Positions 1 through 6,319 of a DNA stretch of 12,054 nucleotides are shown here, in pieces (within the stretch, counting starts at the first letter, position 1; each line of letters starts with the position of its first letter). The stretch is taken from assembly GCA_006227085.1 (NCBI GenBank), contig SBFY01000022.1:1-12054 (forward strand). The letters run 5' to 3'. A program made the position numbers and the translations under genes. The DNA is from Gammaproteobacteria bacterium (GTDB taxonomy: Bacteria > Pseudomonadota > Gammaproteobacteria > Pseudomonadales > M0112). Below the pieces are notes generated by a model. The model was not told the origin of the DNA, made no database searches, and worked only from the letters and a program-made list of their open reading frames with translations.

Positions 1-214
1 AGACATGGGAAAATTGGAATCCATCAGGCAGCGCGAATCGGAAATCATTTTCTCCTTCAGCGGCCATCCTTGTGAATCACATACGGCCGGGGTCGAGGCA
101 GCTAATGATCCCGCCGAGCCTTTTAGATTCCTGTGGCATGAAGGGCCTTGCTGGATTCTATAGTTTCTGGATTAATAGTTAGGCCAGATTAACATTCCCT
201 GATCGGTTGCTGCG
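1..214. other. Left-edge stretch with no confident gene
   Basis: I find no gene here that I would defend. On the plus strand a frame is open from the window edge to a TAG at 161-163, with an ATG at 5-7 (52 codons). Its translation (ending WHEGPCWIL) has no motif I recognise; it could be the tail of a gene starting outside the window or chance. A minus-strand frame is also open from about 171 to the edge. A GTTAGGC at 178-184, followed by a stretch loosely like the repeats at 617-666 and 958-1006, lies just before the gene at 215. Confidence 0.3.
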
Positions 215-622
215 ATGAATGACGTGTATACGGTATTTGGTTGGCTCGGAATGTTTATCATGTTTTTTGTGCACTTTAAGAGCCTTTGGCTGGATGAAAG
301 ATTTGGCATATCAAGATCTTTCTTTATTTCACTTATGGGATCAACCGGATGTCTTTTCTGGGCAATACACTATTATCCTGATACAGGTCTTTGGAAGTTA
401 CTTGCATTTTATGTGCTGATTATGTCTGTGGTATTAACCGACATTTCGGTAAACAAGGTTTTTTCAGCGAGAACAGAAAATCATCCAGGGTTATCTGCAA
501 TATTTGATAAGTTGGCAAATCCGGATTCCAGCGCCTTTGAAAAAGGCGTCTGCGGGATTTCATTGGCACAATCGGCCGCTGTAATTTTATTTTTGGCCTT
601 CAGCCTGTTTTTAGATAAATAA
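215..622 (+). CDS. Small membrane protein of unknown function
   Basis: Codes for 135 residues with no firm family match. Three hydrophobic segments are visible near residues 5-24, 34-54 and 58-77, then a polar stretch (about 80-108) and a fourth hydrophobic segment at about 111-132, so an inner-membrane protein is likely. The first half (GWLGMFIMFFVHFKSLW, then DERFGIS, then an aromatic-rich helix) loosely recalls the LpxB N-terminal-like / PQ-loop fold; this is a resemblance from memory, not a demonstrated homology. The ATG at 215 is the first start after an in-frame TGA at 200-202, and no clear Shine-Dalgarno sequence precedes it. The gene is AT-rich compared with the core genes to its right, and its stop codon lies inside the left end of a repeat (617-666) that recurs after the next gene, which suggests acquired DNA. 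Confidence 0.7.
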   Translation: MNDVYTVFGWLGMFIMFFVHFKSLWLDERFGISRSFFISLMGSTGCLFWAIHYYPDTGLWKLLAFYVLIMSVVLTDISVNKVFSARTENHPGLSAIFDKLANPDSSAFEKGVCGISLAQSAAVILFLAFSLFLDK

Positions 623-666
623 TTTTGTGGTCAGATAACGATTCCTGCCTAAATGCAATTCTGGCC
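617..666 (+). repeat. Hairpin repeat, copy A (after first small gene)
   Basis: Starts at the stop codon of the gene ending at 622. It shares AAATAATT (617-624), a GGTCAGA block (629-635) and an exact 16-mer (640-655, GATTCCTGCCTAAATG) with copy B at 958-1006. From GGTCAGA to the end of the 16-mer the two copies match at 26 of 28 aligned positions, with one gap. Positions 629-635 can pair with 660-666 as a 7-bp stem containing one G-U pair, around a 24-base loop. Confidence 0.8.
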
Positions 667-687
667 CAGTTATTTTTAGGATGAGTA

Positions 688-957
688 ATGCCTTATTTCT
701 GCGTGGAAGTAAATGGGACTAATTTCCAAATCTTTATTGATGGGAAAATTCAAGATGCAGGGTTCATTTCCAGGCAGCTGGTTGAGGCTTCTGATGCGCT
801 TCAAGCTGAAGAATTAGCCATTCAAGCTGTAATGCAGTTAGAGGGGTATGACTCAATAATTGGAAGCCCTAAGTTGAAAATTGAGGAGACTGAGGGGCTT
901 TCTAAATCTGAGTTTGATATGCGAAGCTCGACGGGGCTGATTTTTTATAAGTCATAA
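688..957 (+). CDS. Small hypothetical protein, 89 residues
   Basis: Codes for an 89-residue soluble, acidic protein with no signal peptide or membrane segment. The N-terminal half reads as alternating strand-like segments (residues 1-35: PYFCVEVNGTNFQIFIDGK, then GFISRQLVEA). An acidic helix with EAEELAIQAVMQL-like spacing follows at about 36-52. The layout (short hydrophobic strands, a G-F-x-x-x-R-x-V-E-A segment, then a helix of A/E residues) recalls small uncharacterised proteins common in gammaproteobacterial accessory DNA, but I cannot name a family or function. The start is supported by AGGA at 678-681, six bases before the ATG. The gene lies exactly between two copies of a hairpin repeat and is AT-richer than the core genes, consistent with a cassette-like insertion beside trmL. 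Confidence 0.7.
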   Translation: MPYFCVEVNGTNFQIFIDGKIQDAGFISRQLVEASDALQAEELAIQAVMQLEGYDSIIGSPKLKIEETEGLSKSEFDMRSSTGLIFYKS

Positions 958-1006
958 AAATAATTGGGTCAGAGTAATGATTCCTGCCTAAATGTCACCT
1001 TGACCC
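958..1006 (+). repeat. Hairpin repeat, copy B (after second small gene)
   Basis: Second copy of the repeat at 617-666, starting directly after the stop codon of the 688-957 gene. It contains AAATAATT (958-965), GGGTCAGAG (966-974) and the shared 16-mer (979-994). GGGTCA (966-971) pairs exactly with TGACCC (1001-1006), extended by one G-U pair, around a loop of about 27 bases. The pairing ends differ from copy A yet stay complementary, so the hairpin is kept although the bases changed. The minus-strand side ends in an AT-rich run (957-965) and might also help end trmL transcripts. Confidence 0.8.
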
Positions 1007-1022
1007 GGAGTGTCCTCACTGC

Positions 1023-1484
1023 CTAATCAACCGCAAACCCCATCTGCCGCCAGGCTTCATAGACAATGACCGACGCACTGTTGGAAAGATTCAGGCTGCG
1101 GCTGTTGGCCTGCATGGGGATGCGCAAGGTTTGCTCGGGCGGTAGCGAGTCCAGCAGGGTTTGTGGCAGGCCGCGCGTTTCCGGGCCAAACAGCAGGGCG
1201 TCATCATCCGTGAACCGGTGTTGGTGATACGCGGTCTTGCCGCGGGTACTGATGGCAAGTAGCCGCGATTGCGGGCGTGCTACTAAAAAGTGTTCGAGTG
1301 AATCGTGCACCTGCACATTGGCCCATTCATGGTAATCCAGCCCTGCGCGGCGCAGGCGTTTGTCATCCAGTTCGAAACCGAGCGGGCGGATCAAATGCAG
1401 CGAAGCGCCCGTGTTGGCGCACAGGCGAATGATGTTGCCGGTGTTCGGCGGGATCTCCGGTTGGTACAACACCACAGCAAGCAT
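1023..1484 (-). CDS. trmL: tRNA (cytidine(34)/uridine(34)-2'-O)-methyltransferase TrmL
   Basis: SPOUT-family RNA methyltransferase that adds a 2'-O-methyl group to the wobble base of tRNA-Leu isoacceptors, using S-adenosylmethionine. The 153-residue length fits the family (about 155). Family signatures are visible: N-terminal YQPEIPPNTGNIIRLCANTG (residues 7-26), FGPETRG (99-105) and the knotted cofactor-site segment IPM...SRSLNLSNSASV (122-139) followed by YEAWRQ. The GGAA before the ATG is only a weak ribosome-binding site. It starts 46 bp after the ntrC stop on the same strand, with no terminator seen between, so read-through from ntrBC is likely. From memory, trmL also lies beside ntrC in pseudomonads. 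The function is reliable from the motifs; coupling to nitrogen control is only inferred. Confidence 0.95.
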   Translation of the reverse strand: MLAVVLYQPEIPPNTGNIIRLCANTGASLHLIRPLGFELDDKRLRRAGLDYHEWANVQVHDSLEHFLVARPQSRLLAISTRGKTAYHQHRFTDDDALLFGPETRGLPQTLLDSLPPEQTLRIPMQANSRSLNLSNSASVIVYEAWRQMGFAVD

Positions 1485-1530
1485 GACGGGTTCCGTTCAG
1501 GAAGAGCCATGCATGGTAACGAGGGGAGGC

Positions 1531-2967
1531 TTAATCGTCATCCCCGTCGTCATGATGTTCATCACCCATGCCGAGTTCCTTGATCTTGCGGGTCAGGGTG
1601 TTGCGTCCCCAGCCCAGCAATTCGCTGGCTTCACGGCGACGCCCGTGGGTTTTCCTGAGCGCGGCTTCAATCATGATGCGTTCGAATTCCGGTACCGCGG
1701 TGTTGAGGATACCGGCTTCGCCGCGTGCCAGCACCTGGTCGGCCCAACGCTGCAGCGCCTGTTGCCAGGTGACGCTATCGGGTGCGGCGCTGGTGACGGG
1801 CCTTTCCAGTAGCTCGGGCGGCAAGTCACGGCGATGGATCTCGCGTCCCGGTGCCATCACGGTGAGCCAGCGGCAGGTGTTCTCCAGTTGGCGCACATTG
1901 CCGGGCCAATCAAGGTTGCTCAGCACGGCTTCGGTTTCCGGTAGCAGCACTTTGGGTTCAACACCCAGTTCGCGTGCCGCACGCTTGAAGAAGAACCCCA
2001 TCAGTTTGGGGATGTCTTCACGACGATCGGCCAATCGCGGCAAATGGATGCGGATCACGTTCAGGCGATGGAACAGGTCTTCGCGGAAGCGGCCTTCGCG
2101 CACCAGTTGTTCAAGGTTCTGGTGGGTGGCAGCGATGATGCGCACATCCACATGCACCGGCGTGTGGCCGCCGACACGATAAAACTCGCCATCAGCCAGC
2201 ACGCGCAATAGCCGGGTTTGTGTGTCAGCTGGCATGTCACCGATTTCATCGAGGAACAGGGTGCCGCCATTGGCTTGCTCGAAGCGGCCTTTGCGTTGCT
2301 GTGCCGCGCCGGTGAAGGCGCCTTTCTCATGGCCAAACAGTTCGGATTCCATCAGGTCTTTCGGGATGGCGGCCATGTTGAGGGCAATAAACGGGTTTTG
2401 TGCGCGCGGGCTGTGGCGGTGCAGGGCATGTGCGACCAATTCCTTGCCGGTGCCGGATTCACCGTTAATCAAAACGGTGATGTTCGAGTGTGACAAGCGA
2501 CCGATGGCGCGGAACACCTCCTGCATCGCGGGCGCTTCGCCAATGATTTCTGTTTCCGGCCCGCTATCGATGCTGTCGCCTTGGCCGGTTTGTTCATGGG
2601 CGTGGGCAATCGCACGCTGGGTGGTCGCGACCGCTTCATCGATGTCGAACGGTTTCGGCAGGTATTCGAAGGCGCCACCCTGGTAAGAGGCCACGGCGCT
2701 GTCGAGGTCTGAATGCGCGGTGGTGATGATCACCGGCAGGCCATGGTGTTTCTCGACGATGCGGCCGAGCAGTTCCAGCCCATCAATGCCGGGCATGCGG
2801 ATGTCGCTGATGATGGCACTGGGGGTGTGCTTGTCGAGCTGGCGCATCAGGGCATTGCCATTCTCGAAACTGCGGGTCTGGATGCCGGCTTGTTGCAGGG
2901 CTTTTTCCAGTACCCAGCGAATCGAGCGATCGTCATCCACGATCCAGACTTCCGATTCATGCGTCAT
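1531..2967 (-). CDS. ntrC: Nitrogen regulation response regulator NtrC (NR(I))
   Basis: Sigma-54-dependent activator of nitrogen-starvation genes, phosphorylated by NtrB. The order is a receiver domain (about 5-120: acidic pair D11/D12, phospho-acceptor D55 in SDIRMPG, T83, K105), an AAA+ domain (about 140-380: Walker A GESGTGKE at 169-176, sigma-54 contact loop GAFTGA at 216-221, Walker B LFLDE ending at E241) and a C-terminal Fis-type helix-turn-helix (EASELLGWGRNTLTRKIKELG). The 478-residue length suits the family. The start is the ATG at 2967, preceded by GGAG seven bases upstream; a longer frame to 3024 adds 19 residues that do not resemble the receiver domain. The start overlaps the ntrB stop by 11 bp, so translation is probably coupled. 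After the usual KELGM ending there is an unusual His/Asp tail (GDEHHDDGDDD). Confidence 0.97.
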   Translation of the reverse strand: MTHESEVWIVDDDRSIRWVLEKALQQAGIQTRSFENGNALMRQLDKHTPSAIISDIRMPGIDGLELLGRIVEKHHGLPVIITTAHSDLDSAVASYQGGAFEYLPKPFDIDEAVATTQRAIAHAHEQTGQGDSIDSGPETEIIGEAPAMQEVFRAIGRLSHSNITVLINGESGTGKELVAHALHRHSPRAQNPFIALNMAAIPKDLMESELFGHEKGAFTGAAQQRKGRFEQANGGTLFLDEIGDMPADTQTRLLRVLADGEFYRVGGHTPVHVDVRIIAATHQNLEQLVREGRFREDLFHRLNVIRIHLPRLADRREDIPKLMGFFFKRAARELGVEPKVLLPETEAVLSNLDWPGNVRQLENTCRWLTVMAPGREIHRRDLPPELLERPVTSAAPDSVTWQQALQRWADQVLARGEAGILNTAVPEFERIMIEAALRKTHGRRREASELLGWGRNTLTRKIKELGMGDEHHDDGDDD

Positions 2968-4045
2968 GGGTGTTCTCCAAAGGCAGGTAAACAGAAAAAC
3001 AGGTATGGCCTGGTTCGCTCGCACACTCGATCAGGCCGTTATGTTGTTGCACGATGGATTGGGCAATCGATAAGCCCAGGCCGGTGCCATCGGCACGGCC
3101 GGTCACCATCGGGAAGAAAATGCGGTCACGCAATTCAGCCGGAACACCGGGCCCGTTATCGCTGATATCAATCCGGCACACCAGCGCATGACGTTGGGTG
3201 CCCAGGGTGAATTGGCGCATGATGCGGGTGCTGAGGCGGATTTCGCCGCGCGGCGTATGCGCTTGCCGTAATGCTTCCATCGCATTGCGTGCGATGTTGA
3301 GCAAGGCTTGTATCAGCCCTTCGCGATCAGCAATGAACTCTGGAATGCTGGGGTCGTAGTCACGCACGATACGGATGCTGTTGCCGCTTTCGGCGTCCAG
3401 CAGCTTGCGGATGTGTTCGGTGATTTCATGCACATTGATGCGGGAGCGCACGCCGGGTTTGTGCGGGCCGAGCAGTCGATCGACCAGGTTCCGCAGGCGA
3501 TCCGCTTCCTCGATGATCACGCGGGTGTATTCGTGCAGGTGTTCATCGGTCAGTTCGCGGTCGAGCAGCTGGGCTGCACCGCGGATGCCACCCAGCGGGT
3601 TCTTGATTTCATGGGCCAGCCCGCGCACCAGCATCTGGGTGGTTTTTTGTGCCGTGATCAGCGTTTCCTCACGGCTGATCCGCAGCAGGCGATCAAGCGG
3701 CAGCATCTCGACAACGACCGTTGTGCCGTCATCCACCGGTGTGACGGACAGGTCAACGGTGATGTGCTGGCCGGCACTCAACACCAGCGAGGCCTGCCGG
3801 CGGGTGATCGGTTGGTGATCGTGGACGGTGCCGGTAATCATGTCGCCGATGCGTTCTTCCGGGCCGCTGCCATGGCGGAACAGGTTGTTGATGGGTTGGT
3901 CGAGGCAACGCTGCAGGCTGGTTTCCAGCAAGGCTTCAGCCGCCGGGTTCAGGTAGCGCACCTGGCCATCGGGGCTCAGCAGCAAGGTCGCCGTGCTCAG
4001 GTTATCGAGCAGCTTGCGGTAGAGGGTGTCGCGTGCGCTTGTCAT
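2957..4045 (-). CDS. ntrB: Nitrogen regulation sensor histidine kinase NtrB (NR(II))
   Basis: Cytoplasmic sensor kinase/phosphatase that, under PII (GlnB) control, phosphorylates or dephosphorylates NtrC. It has no membrane segments. An N-terminal PAS domain (about 5-115, DNLSTATLLLSPDGQVRYLN) leads to the H-box GLAHEIKNPLGGIRGAAQLL with phospho-acceptor H145, then the N-box (NIARNAMEAL), G1 (DNGPGVP) and G2 (GTGLGLSIAQSIV). With the ATG at 4045 the protein has 362 residues and its N-terminus (MTSARDTLYRKLLDNL) lines up with family members. An ATG at 4057 and a TTG at 4123 are in frame but less likely; none of these starts has an ideal Shine-Dalgarno sequence (an AGGG lies 13 bases before 4045). 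It overlaps ntrC by 11 bp. A perfect NtrC site about 160 bp upstream suggests autoregulation. Confidence 0.96.
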   Translation of the reverse strand: MTSARDTLYRKLLDNLSTATLLLSPDGQVRYLNPAAEALLETSLQRCLDQPINNLFRHGSGPEERIGDMITGTVHDHQPITRRQASLVLSAGQHITVDLSVTPVDDGTTVVVEMLPLDRLLRISREETLITAQKTTQMLVRGLAHEIKNPLGGIRGAAQLLDRELTDEHLHEYTRVIIEEADRLRNLVDRLLGPHKPGVRSRINVHEITEHIRKLLDAESGNSIRIVRDYDPSIPEFIADREGLIQALLNIARNAMEALRQAHTPRGEIRLSTRIMRQFTLGTQRHALVCRIDISDNGPGVPAELRDRIFFPMVTGRADGTGLGLSIAQSIVQQHNGLIECASEPGHTCFSVYLPLENTHDA

Positions 4046-4087
4046 GCAGTCGGCCATGCCCTGAGTTGGTGTGCCGGGACAGGTGTC

Positions 4088-4104
4088 CGCAGCATTTCGG
4101 TGCC
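4088..4104. promoter_or_regulatory. Degenerate NtrC-like site near ntrB start
   Basis: The plus-strand 17-mer CGCAGCATTTCGGTGCC agrees at 14 of 17 positions with the perfect NtrC dyad at 4204-4220 read on the other strand. The two centres are 116 bp apart, close to 11 helical turns. The same bases on the minus strand also contain TGGCAC followed by a GC, but the GG-to-GC spacing is 9 rather than the 10 needed for sigma-54, so I read it as a weak NtrC site rather than a promoter. Confidence 0.35.
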
Positions 4105-4203
4105 ATCCCGGAATGCTTAGCAAAAAGCGAACCAGTTTTTCAGCCCGCGAACGGGGCTTTTCCGCATGGTTTCCGTGCGGGCAACAGGGAGTTTAAAACA
4201 AAA

Positions 4204-4220
4204 TGCACCGAAATGGTGCA
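4204..4220. promoter_or_regulatory. NtrC-binding site upstream of ntrB
   Basis: TGCACC-GAAAT-GGTGCA is a perfect 6-bp dyad with a 5-bp centre and matches the classic NtrC operator exactly. It lies 16 bp past the DUF4124 gene stop and about 160 bp before the ntrB start. In enteric bacteria NtrC sites at the ntrBC (glnLG) promoter mediate autoregulation; the same role is inferred here. I see no convincing sigma-70 or sigma-54 promoter between this site and ntrB. Confidence 0.85.
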
Positions 4221-4236
4221 GTCATTTCAGGCGTTG

Positions 4237-4731
4237 TCAGCGAGGCCTGCGGGATTCGACATCCTTGAGGTGCTTTTTGGCTTCAGTGACGGCGGTTTCG
4301 AGGGCTTCCAGCCGCTCAAGATATTCCTCGGTGGGACGGGCGCCCGAACTACCCCCGAAACGGTTGGCAATACCGACAAAATCACCTTCCTGGGGTTCCT
4401 TGCCTGCGGCCAGCGCGGCTTCGGCGGCTTTCAGGGCGGCTTTGGCTTCATCGTATTCGGCCTGCCAGCTTTTTTGCTGCTGCTTCCGGACGGGTTCTTC
4501 GGTGCGGCGCTTTTGTTCGAGCCAGCGGTTCATTTCAACGTCTGGCTTGATGATGTTCTGGTCGGGCTGCGGGGTGATGGCTTCAACCTTGGCATCGCCG
4601 GGGTTTTCCGGCTTGCTGTCGCTGTAGCTCACCTTGCCGTCGGCATCGGTGATCTTGTAGATGGTGTCGGCCAGCAAGGGTGTGCTGGCGAGCAGGCTGG
4701 TGAGCAGCAGGATGGCGGGGGTCTTGGTCAT
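4237..4731 (-). CDS. DUF4124-type exported protein with coiled coil
   Basis: Codes for 164 residues. A signal peptide (residues 1-21, cut after STPLLA) is followed by a short DUF4124 segment (about 22-55, DTIYKITDADGKVSYSDSKP). The rest (about 75-164) is rich in Ala, Glu, Lys and Gln and helical, likely a coiled coil, broken near residues 118-135 by a Gly-containing stretch (GKEPQEGDFVGIANRFGGSS). It is probably periplasmic; its function is unknown. The start at 4731 is supported by GGAG eight bases upstream and by placing the signal peptide at the N-terminus; an upstream extension to 4803 would run into the glnA terminator. The gene lies between that terminator and the ntrB NtrC site. From memory, a DUF4124 gene between glnA and ntrBC recurs in gammaproteobacteria, so a nitrogen-related role is possible but unproven. 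Confidence 0.85.
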   Translation of the reverse strand: MTKTPAILLLTSLLASTPLLADTIYKITDADGKVSYSDSKPENPGDAKVEAITPQPDQNIIKPDVEMNRWLEQKRRTEEPVRKQQQKSWQAEYDEAKAALKAAEAALAAGKEPQEGDFVGIANRFGGSSGARPTEEYLERLEALETAVTEAKKHLKDVESRRPR

Positions 4732-4804
4732 GTCAGCTACTCCATAACAGGTGGTGCTTGCAGTTAAGCAGAGCCTTGTATTGGCCGCAAGACCGGCAGG
4801 CAAA

Positions 4805-4834
4805 CAAAAAGCCCGCCAGGTGGCGGGCTTTTTG
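4805..4834 (-). terminator. Rho-independent terminator of glnA
   Basis: A perfect 14-bp inverted repeat (4805-4818 with 4821-4834), GC-rich in its core (GCCCGCCA/TGGCGGGC) and flanked by A and T runs. It starts 19 bp past the glnA stop. Read on the minus strand, the second arm ends in TTTTTG followed by TTTG. The arms are symmetric so it could work both ways, but no plus-strand gene runs into it. It separates glnA transcription from the DUF4124 gene and ntrBC. Confidence 0.92.
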
Positions 4835-4853
4835 TGTCTTGCGACCAGCTGGA

Positions 4854-6260
4854 TCAGCAGCTGTAGTACATGTCGAACTCGACCGGGTGGGTCGTCATAC
4901 GCAGGCGGTCTACATCCTGCTGCTTCAGTGCAATATAGGCATCGATCAGGTCATCGGTGAATACACCGCCAGCCGTCAGGAATGCGCGGTCTGCATCCAG
5001 CGCGGCCAGTGCCTGATCCAGTGCATGGCACACGGTCGGGATGGCAGCAGCTTCTTCCGGCTCCAGGTCGTACAAGTCCTTGTCGGCAGCATCGCCGGGG
5101 TGGATCTTGTTCTGGATGCCGTCCAGGCCGGCCATCATCAGTGCCGCAAAGCCCAGGTACGGGTTGGCTGTCGGATCCGGGAAGCGCACTTCGATACGGC
5201 GTGCTTTCGGGTTGGCCACGTACGGGATACGGATAGAGGCTGAACGGTTGCGGGCTGAGTAAGCCAGCATGACCGGTGCTTCAAAGCCGGGAACCAGGCG
5301 CTTGTAGCTGTTGGTGCCGGGGTTGGTGAAGGCGTTGATGGCACGGGCGTGCTTGATCACACCGCCAATGTAGTACAGGGCGGTTTCGCTCAGGCCGGAG
5401 TAGCCGTTACCAGCGAAAACGTTCTGGCCGCCTTTGGAAATGGACTGGTGAACGTGCATGCCGCTGCCGTTATCGCCAACCAGGGGCTTCGGCATGAAAG
5501 TCGCGGTTTTGCCGTACATATGGGCAACGTTGTGCACGACGTACTTGAGGATCTGCACTTCGTCAGCCTTTTTCACCATGGTGTTGAACTTCACACCGAT
5601 TTCACACTGGCCAGCAGTGGCCACTTCGTGGTGGTGTACTTCCACATCCAGGCCCATTTGCTCCATCACGGAACACATGGCAGAACGGATGTCGTGCAGG
5701 CTGTCGACCGGCGGAACCGGGAAATAGCCGCCCTTGACGCCCGGACGGTGACCCATGTTGCCTTCTTCGAAGTGGTGGTCGGTGGACCAGGCTGCTTCGG
5801 AGGAGCTGATCTTGTAAGAAGCACCGCTGATGTCGGACTTCCACTTCACATCGTCAAAAATGAAGAATTCGGGTTCCGGACCGAAGAACGCGGTGTCACC
5901 GATACCGGTGGACTTCAGGTACTCTTCGGCGCGAATGGCCACAGAACGCGGGCAGCGGCTGTACAGCTGCATGGTGGCAGGTTCCACCACGTTGCAACGC
6001 AGGTTCACGGTGGCGTCATCTGCGAACGGATCAAGCACGGCGGTGCTGTCATCCGGCATCAGGATCATGTCGGATTCGTTGATGCCTTTCCAGCCGGCGA
6101 TGGACGAACCGTCGAACATCTGGCCGGTTTCAAAAAAGCCTTCATTGACATATTTGGCCGGGATGGTGACGTGCTGTTCCTTGCCACGGAAATCGGTAAA
6201 GCGGATATCGACCCACTTCACCTGGTTCTCTTTGATCAGTCGCAGAGTATTCTCTGACAT
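4854..6260 (-). CDS. glnA: Glutamine synthetase, type I-beta
   Basis: Makes glutamine from glutamate, ammonia and ATP; the main ammonium-assimilating enzyme, a cytoplasmic dodecamer in this family. The 468-residue length is typical. An N-terminal beta-grasp domain (1-103, MFDGSSIAGW) precedes the catalytic domain, with FFGPEPEFFIFDD, GDNGSGMHVHQS (M268, H269, H271), NPGTNSYKRLVPGFEAP and the RRIEVRFPDPTANPYLG region. Tyr397 in KDLYDLEPEE is the site adenylylated by GlnE, so activity is probably controlled by the GlnE/PII cascade. GGAGG (6269-6273) lies eight bases before the ATG, an excellent ribosome-binding site. Upstream are a consensus sigma-54 promoter, NtrC sites and a second TATAAT element; downstream is a strong terminator. 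Confidence 0.99.
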   Translation of the reverse strand: MSENTLRLIKENQVKWVDIRFTDFRGKEQHVTIPAKYVNEGFFETGQMFDGSSIAGWKGINESDMILMPDDSTAVLDPFADDATVNLRCNVVEPATMQLYSRCPRSVAIRAEEYLKSTGIGDTAFFGPEPEFFIFDDVKWKSDISGASYKISSSEAAWSTDHHFEEGNMGHRPGVKGGYFPVPPVDSLHDIRSAMCSVMEQMGLDVEVHHHEVATAGQCEIGVKFNTMVKKADEVQILKYVVHNVAHMYGKTATFMPKPLVGDNGSGMHVHQSISKGGQNVFAGNGYSGLSETALYYIGGVIKHARAINAFTNPGTNSYKRLVPGFEAPVMLAYSARNRSASIRIPYVANPKARRIEVRFPDPTANPYLGFAALMMAGLDGIQNKIHPGDAADKDLYDLEPEEAAAIPTVCHALDQALAALDADRAFLTAGGVFTDDLIDAYIALKQQDVDRLRMTTHPVEFDMYYSC

Positions 6261-6319
6261 GTGTTATTCCTCCGATTGTGGGTGGGTCTTCCGGGGTACC
6301 GGTCGCCGGAAAGGCGCGC

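Noticed and set aside
640..680. Integron attC site after the first small gene (GCCTAAA ... TTTAGG)
   Set aside because: The core boxes do not fit RYYYAAC/GTTRRRY, the second copy lacks the matching right-hand box, and no integrase is present. Kept only as a hairpin repeat.
2968..3024. N-terminal extension of ntrC by 19 residues
   Set aside because: The extension lies entirely inside ntrB, does not resemble a receiver domain, and the ATG at 2967 has a proper GGAG upstream.
4088..4105. Sigma-54 promoter for ntrB (TGGCACC...GC on the minus strand)
   Set aside because: The GG-to-GC spacing is 9 instead of 10 bases and the -12 box lacks TTGC; it fits a degenerate NtrC site better.
3308..4120. 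Long plus-strand open frame opposite ntrB
   Set aside because: It is a shadow of the GC-rich ntrB gene; it has no recognisable motif, while the minus frame shows all kinase boxes.
4046..4123. Longer ntrB from a TTG at 4123 (or ATG at 4057)
   Set aside because: The added residues do not match the family N-terminus and no ribosome-binding site precedes the TTG; ATG 4057 has AGGG only one base away.
4768..4790. Sigma-54 or sigma-70 promoter before the DUF4124 gene
   Set aside because: GGCC-N8-GGCT has the GG-N10-GC spacing but poor surrounding bases, and TTGCGG-N17-TTAACT has only three matches in the -10 box. Neither is good enough to list.
5349..6257. Long plus-strand open frame opposite glnA
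   Set aside because: It is a codon-bias shadow of glnA with His/Val-rich, non-protein-like composition.
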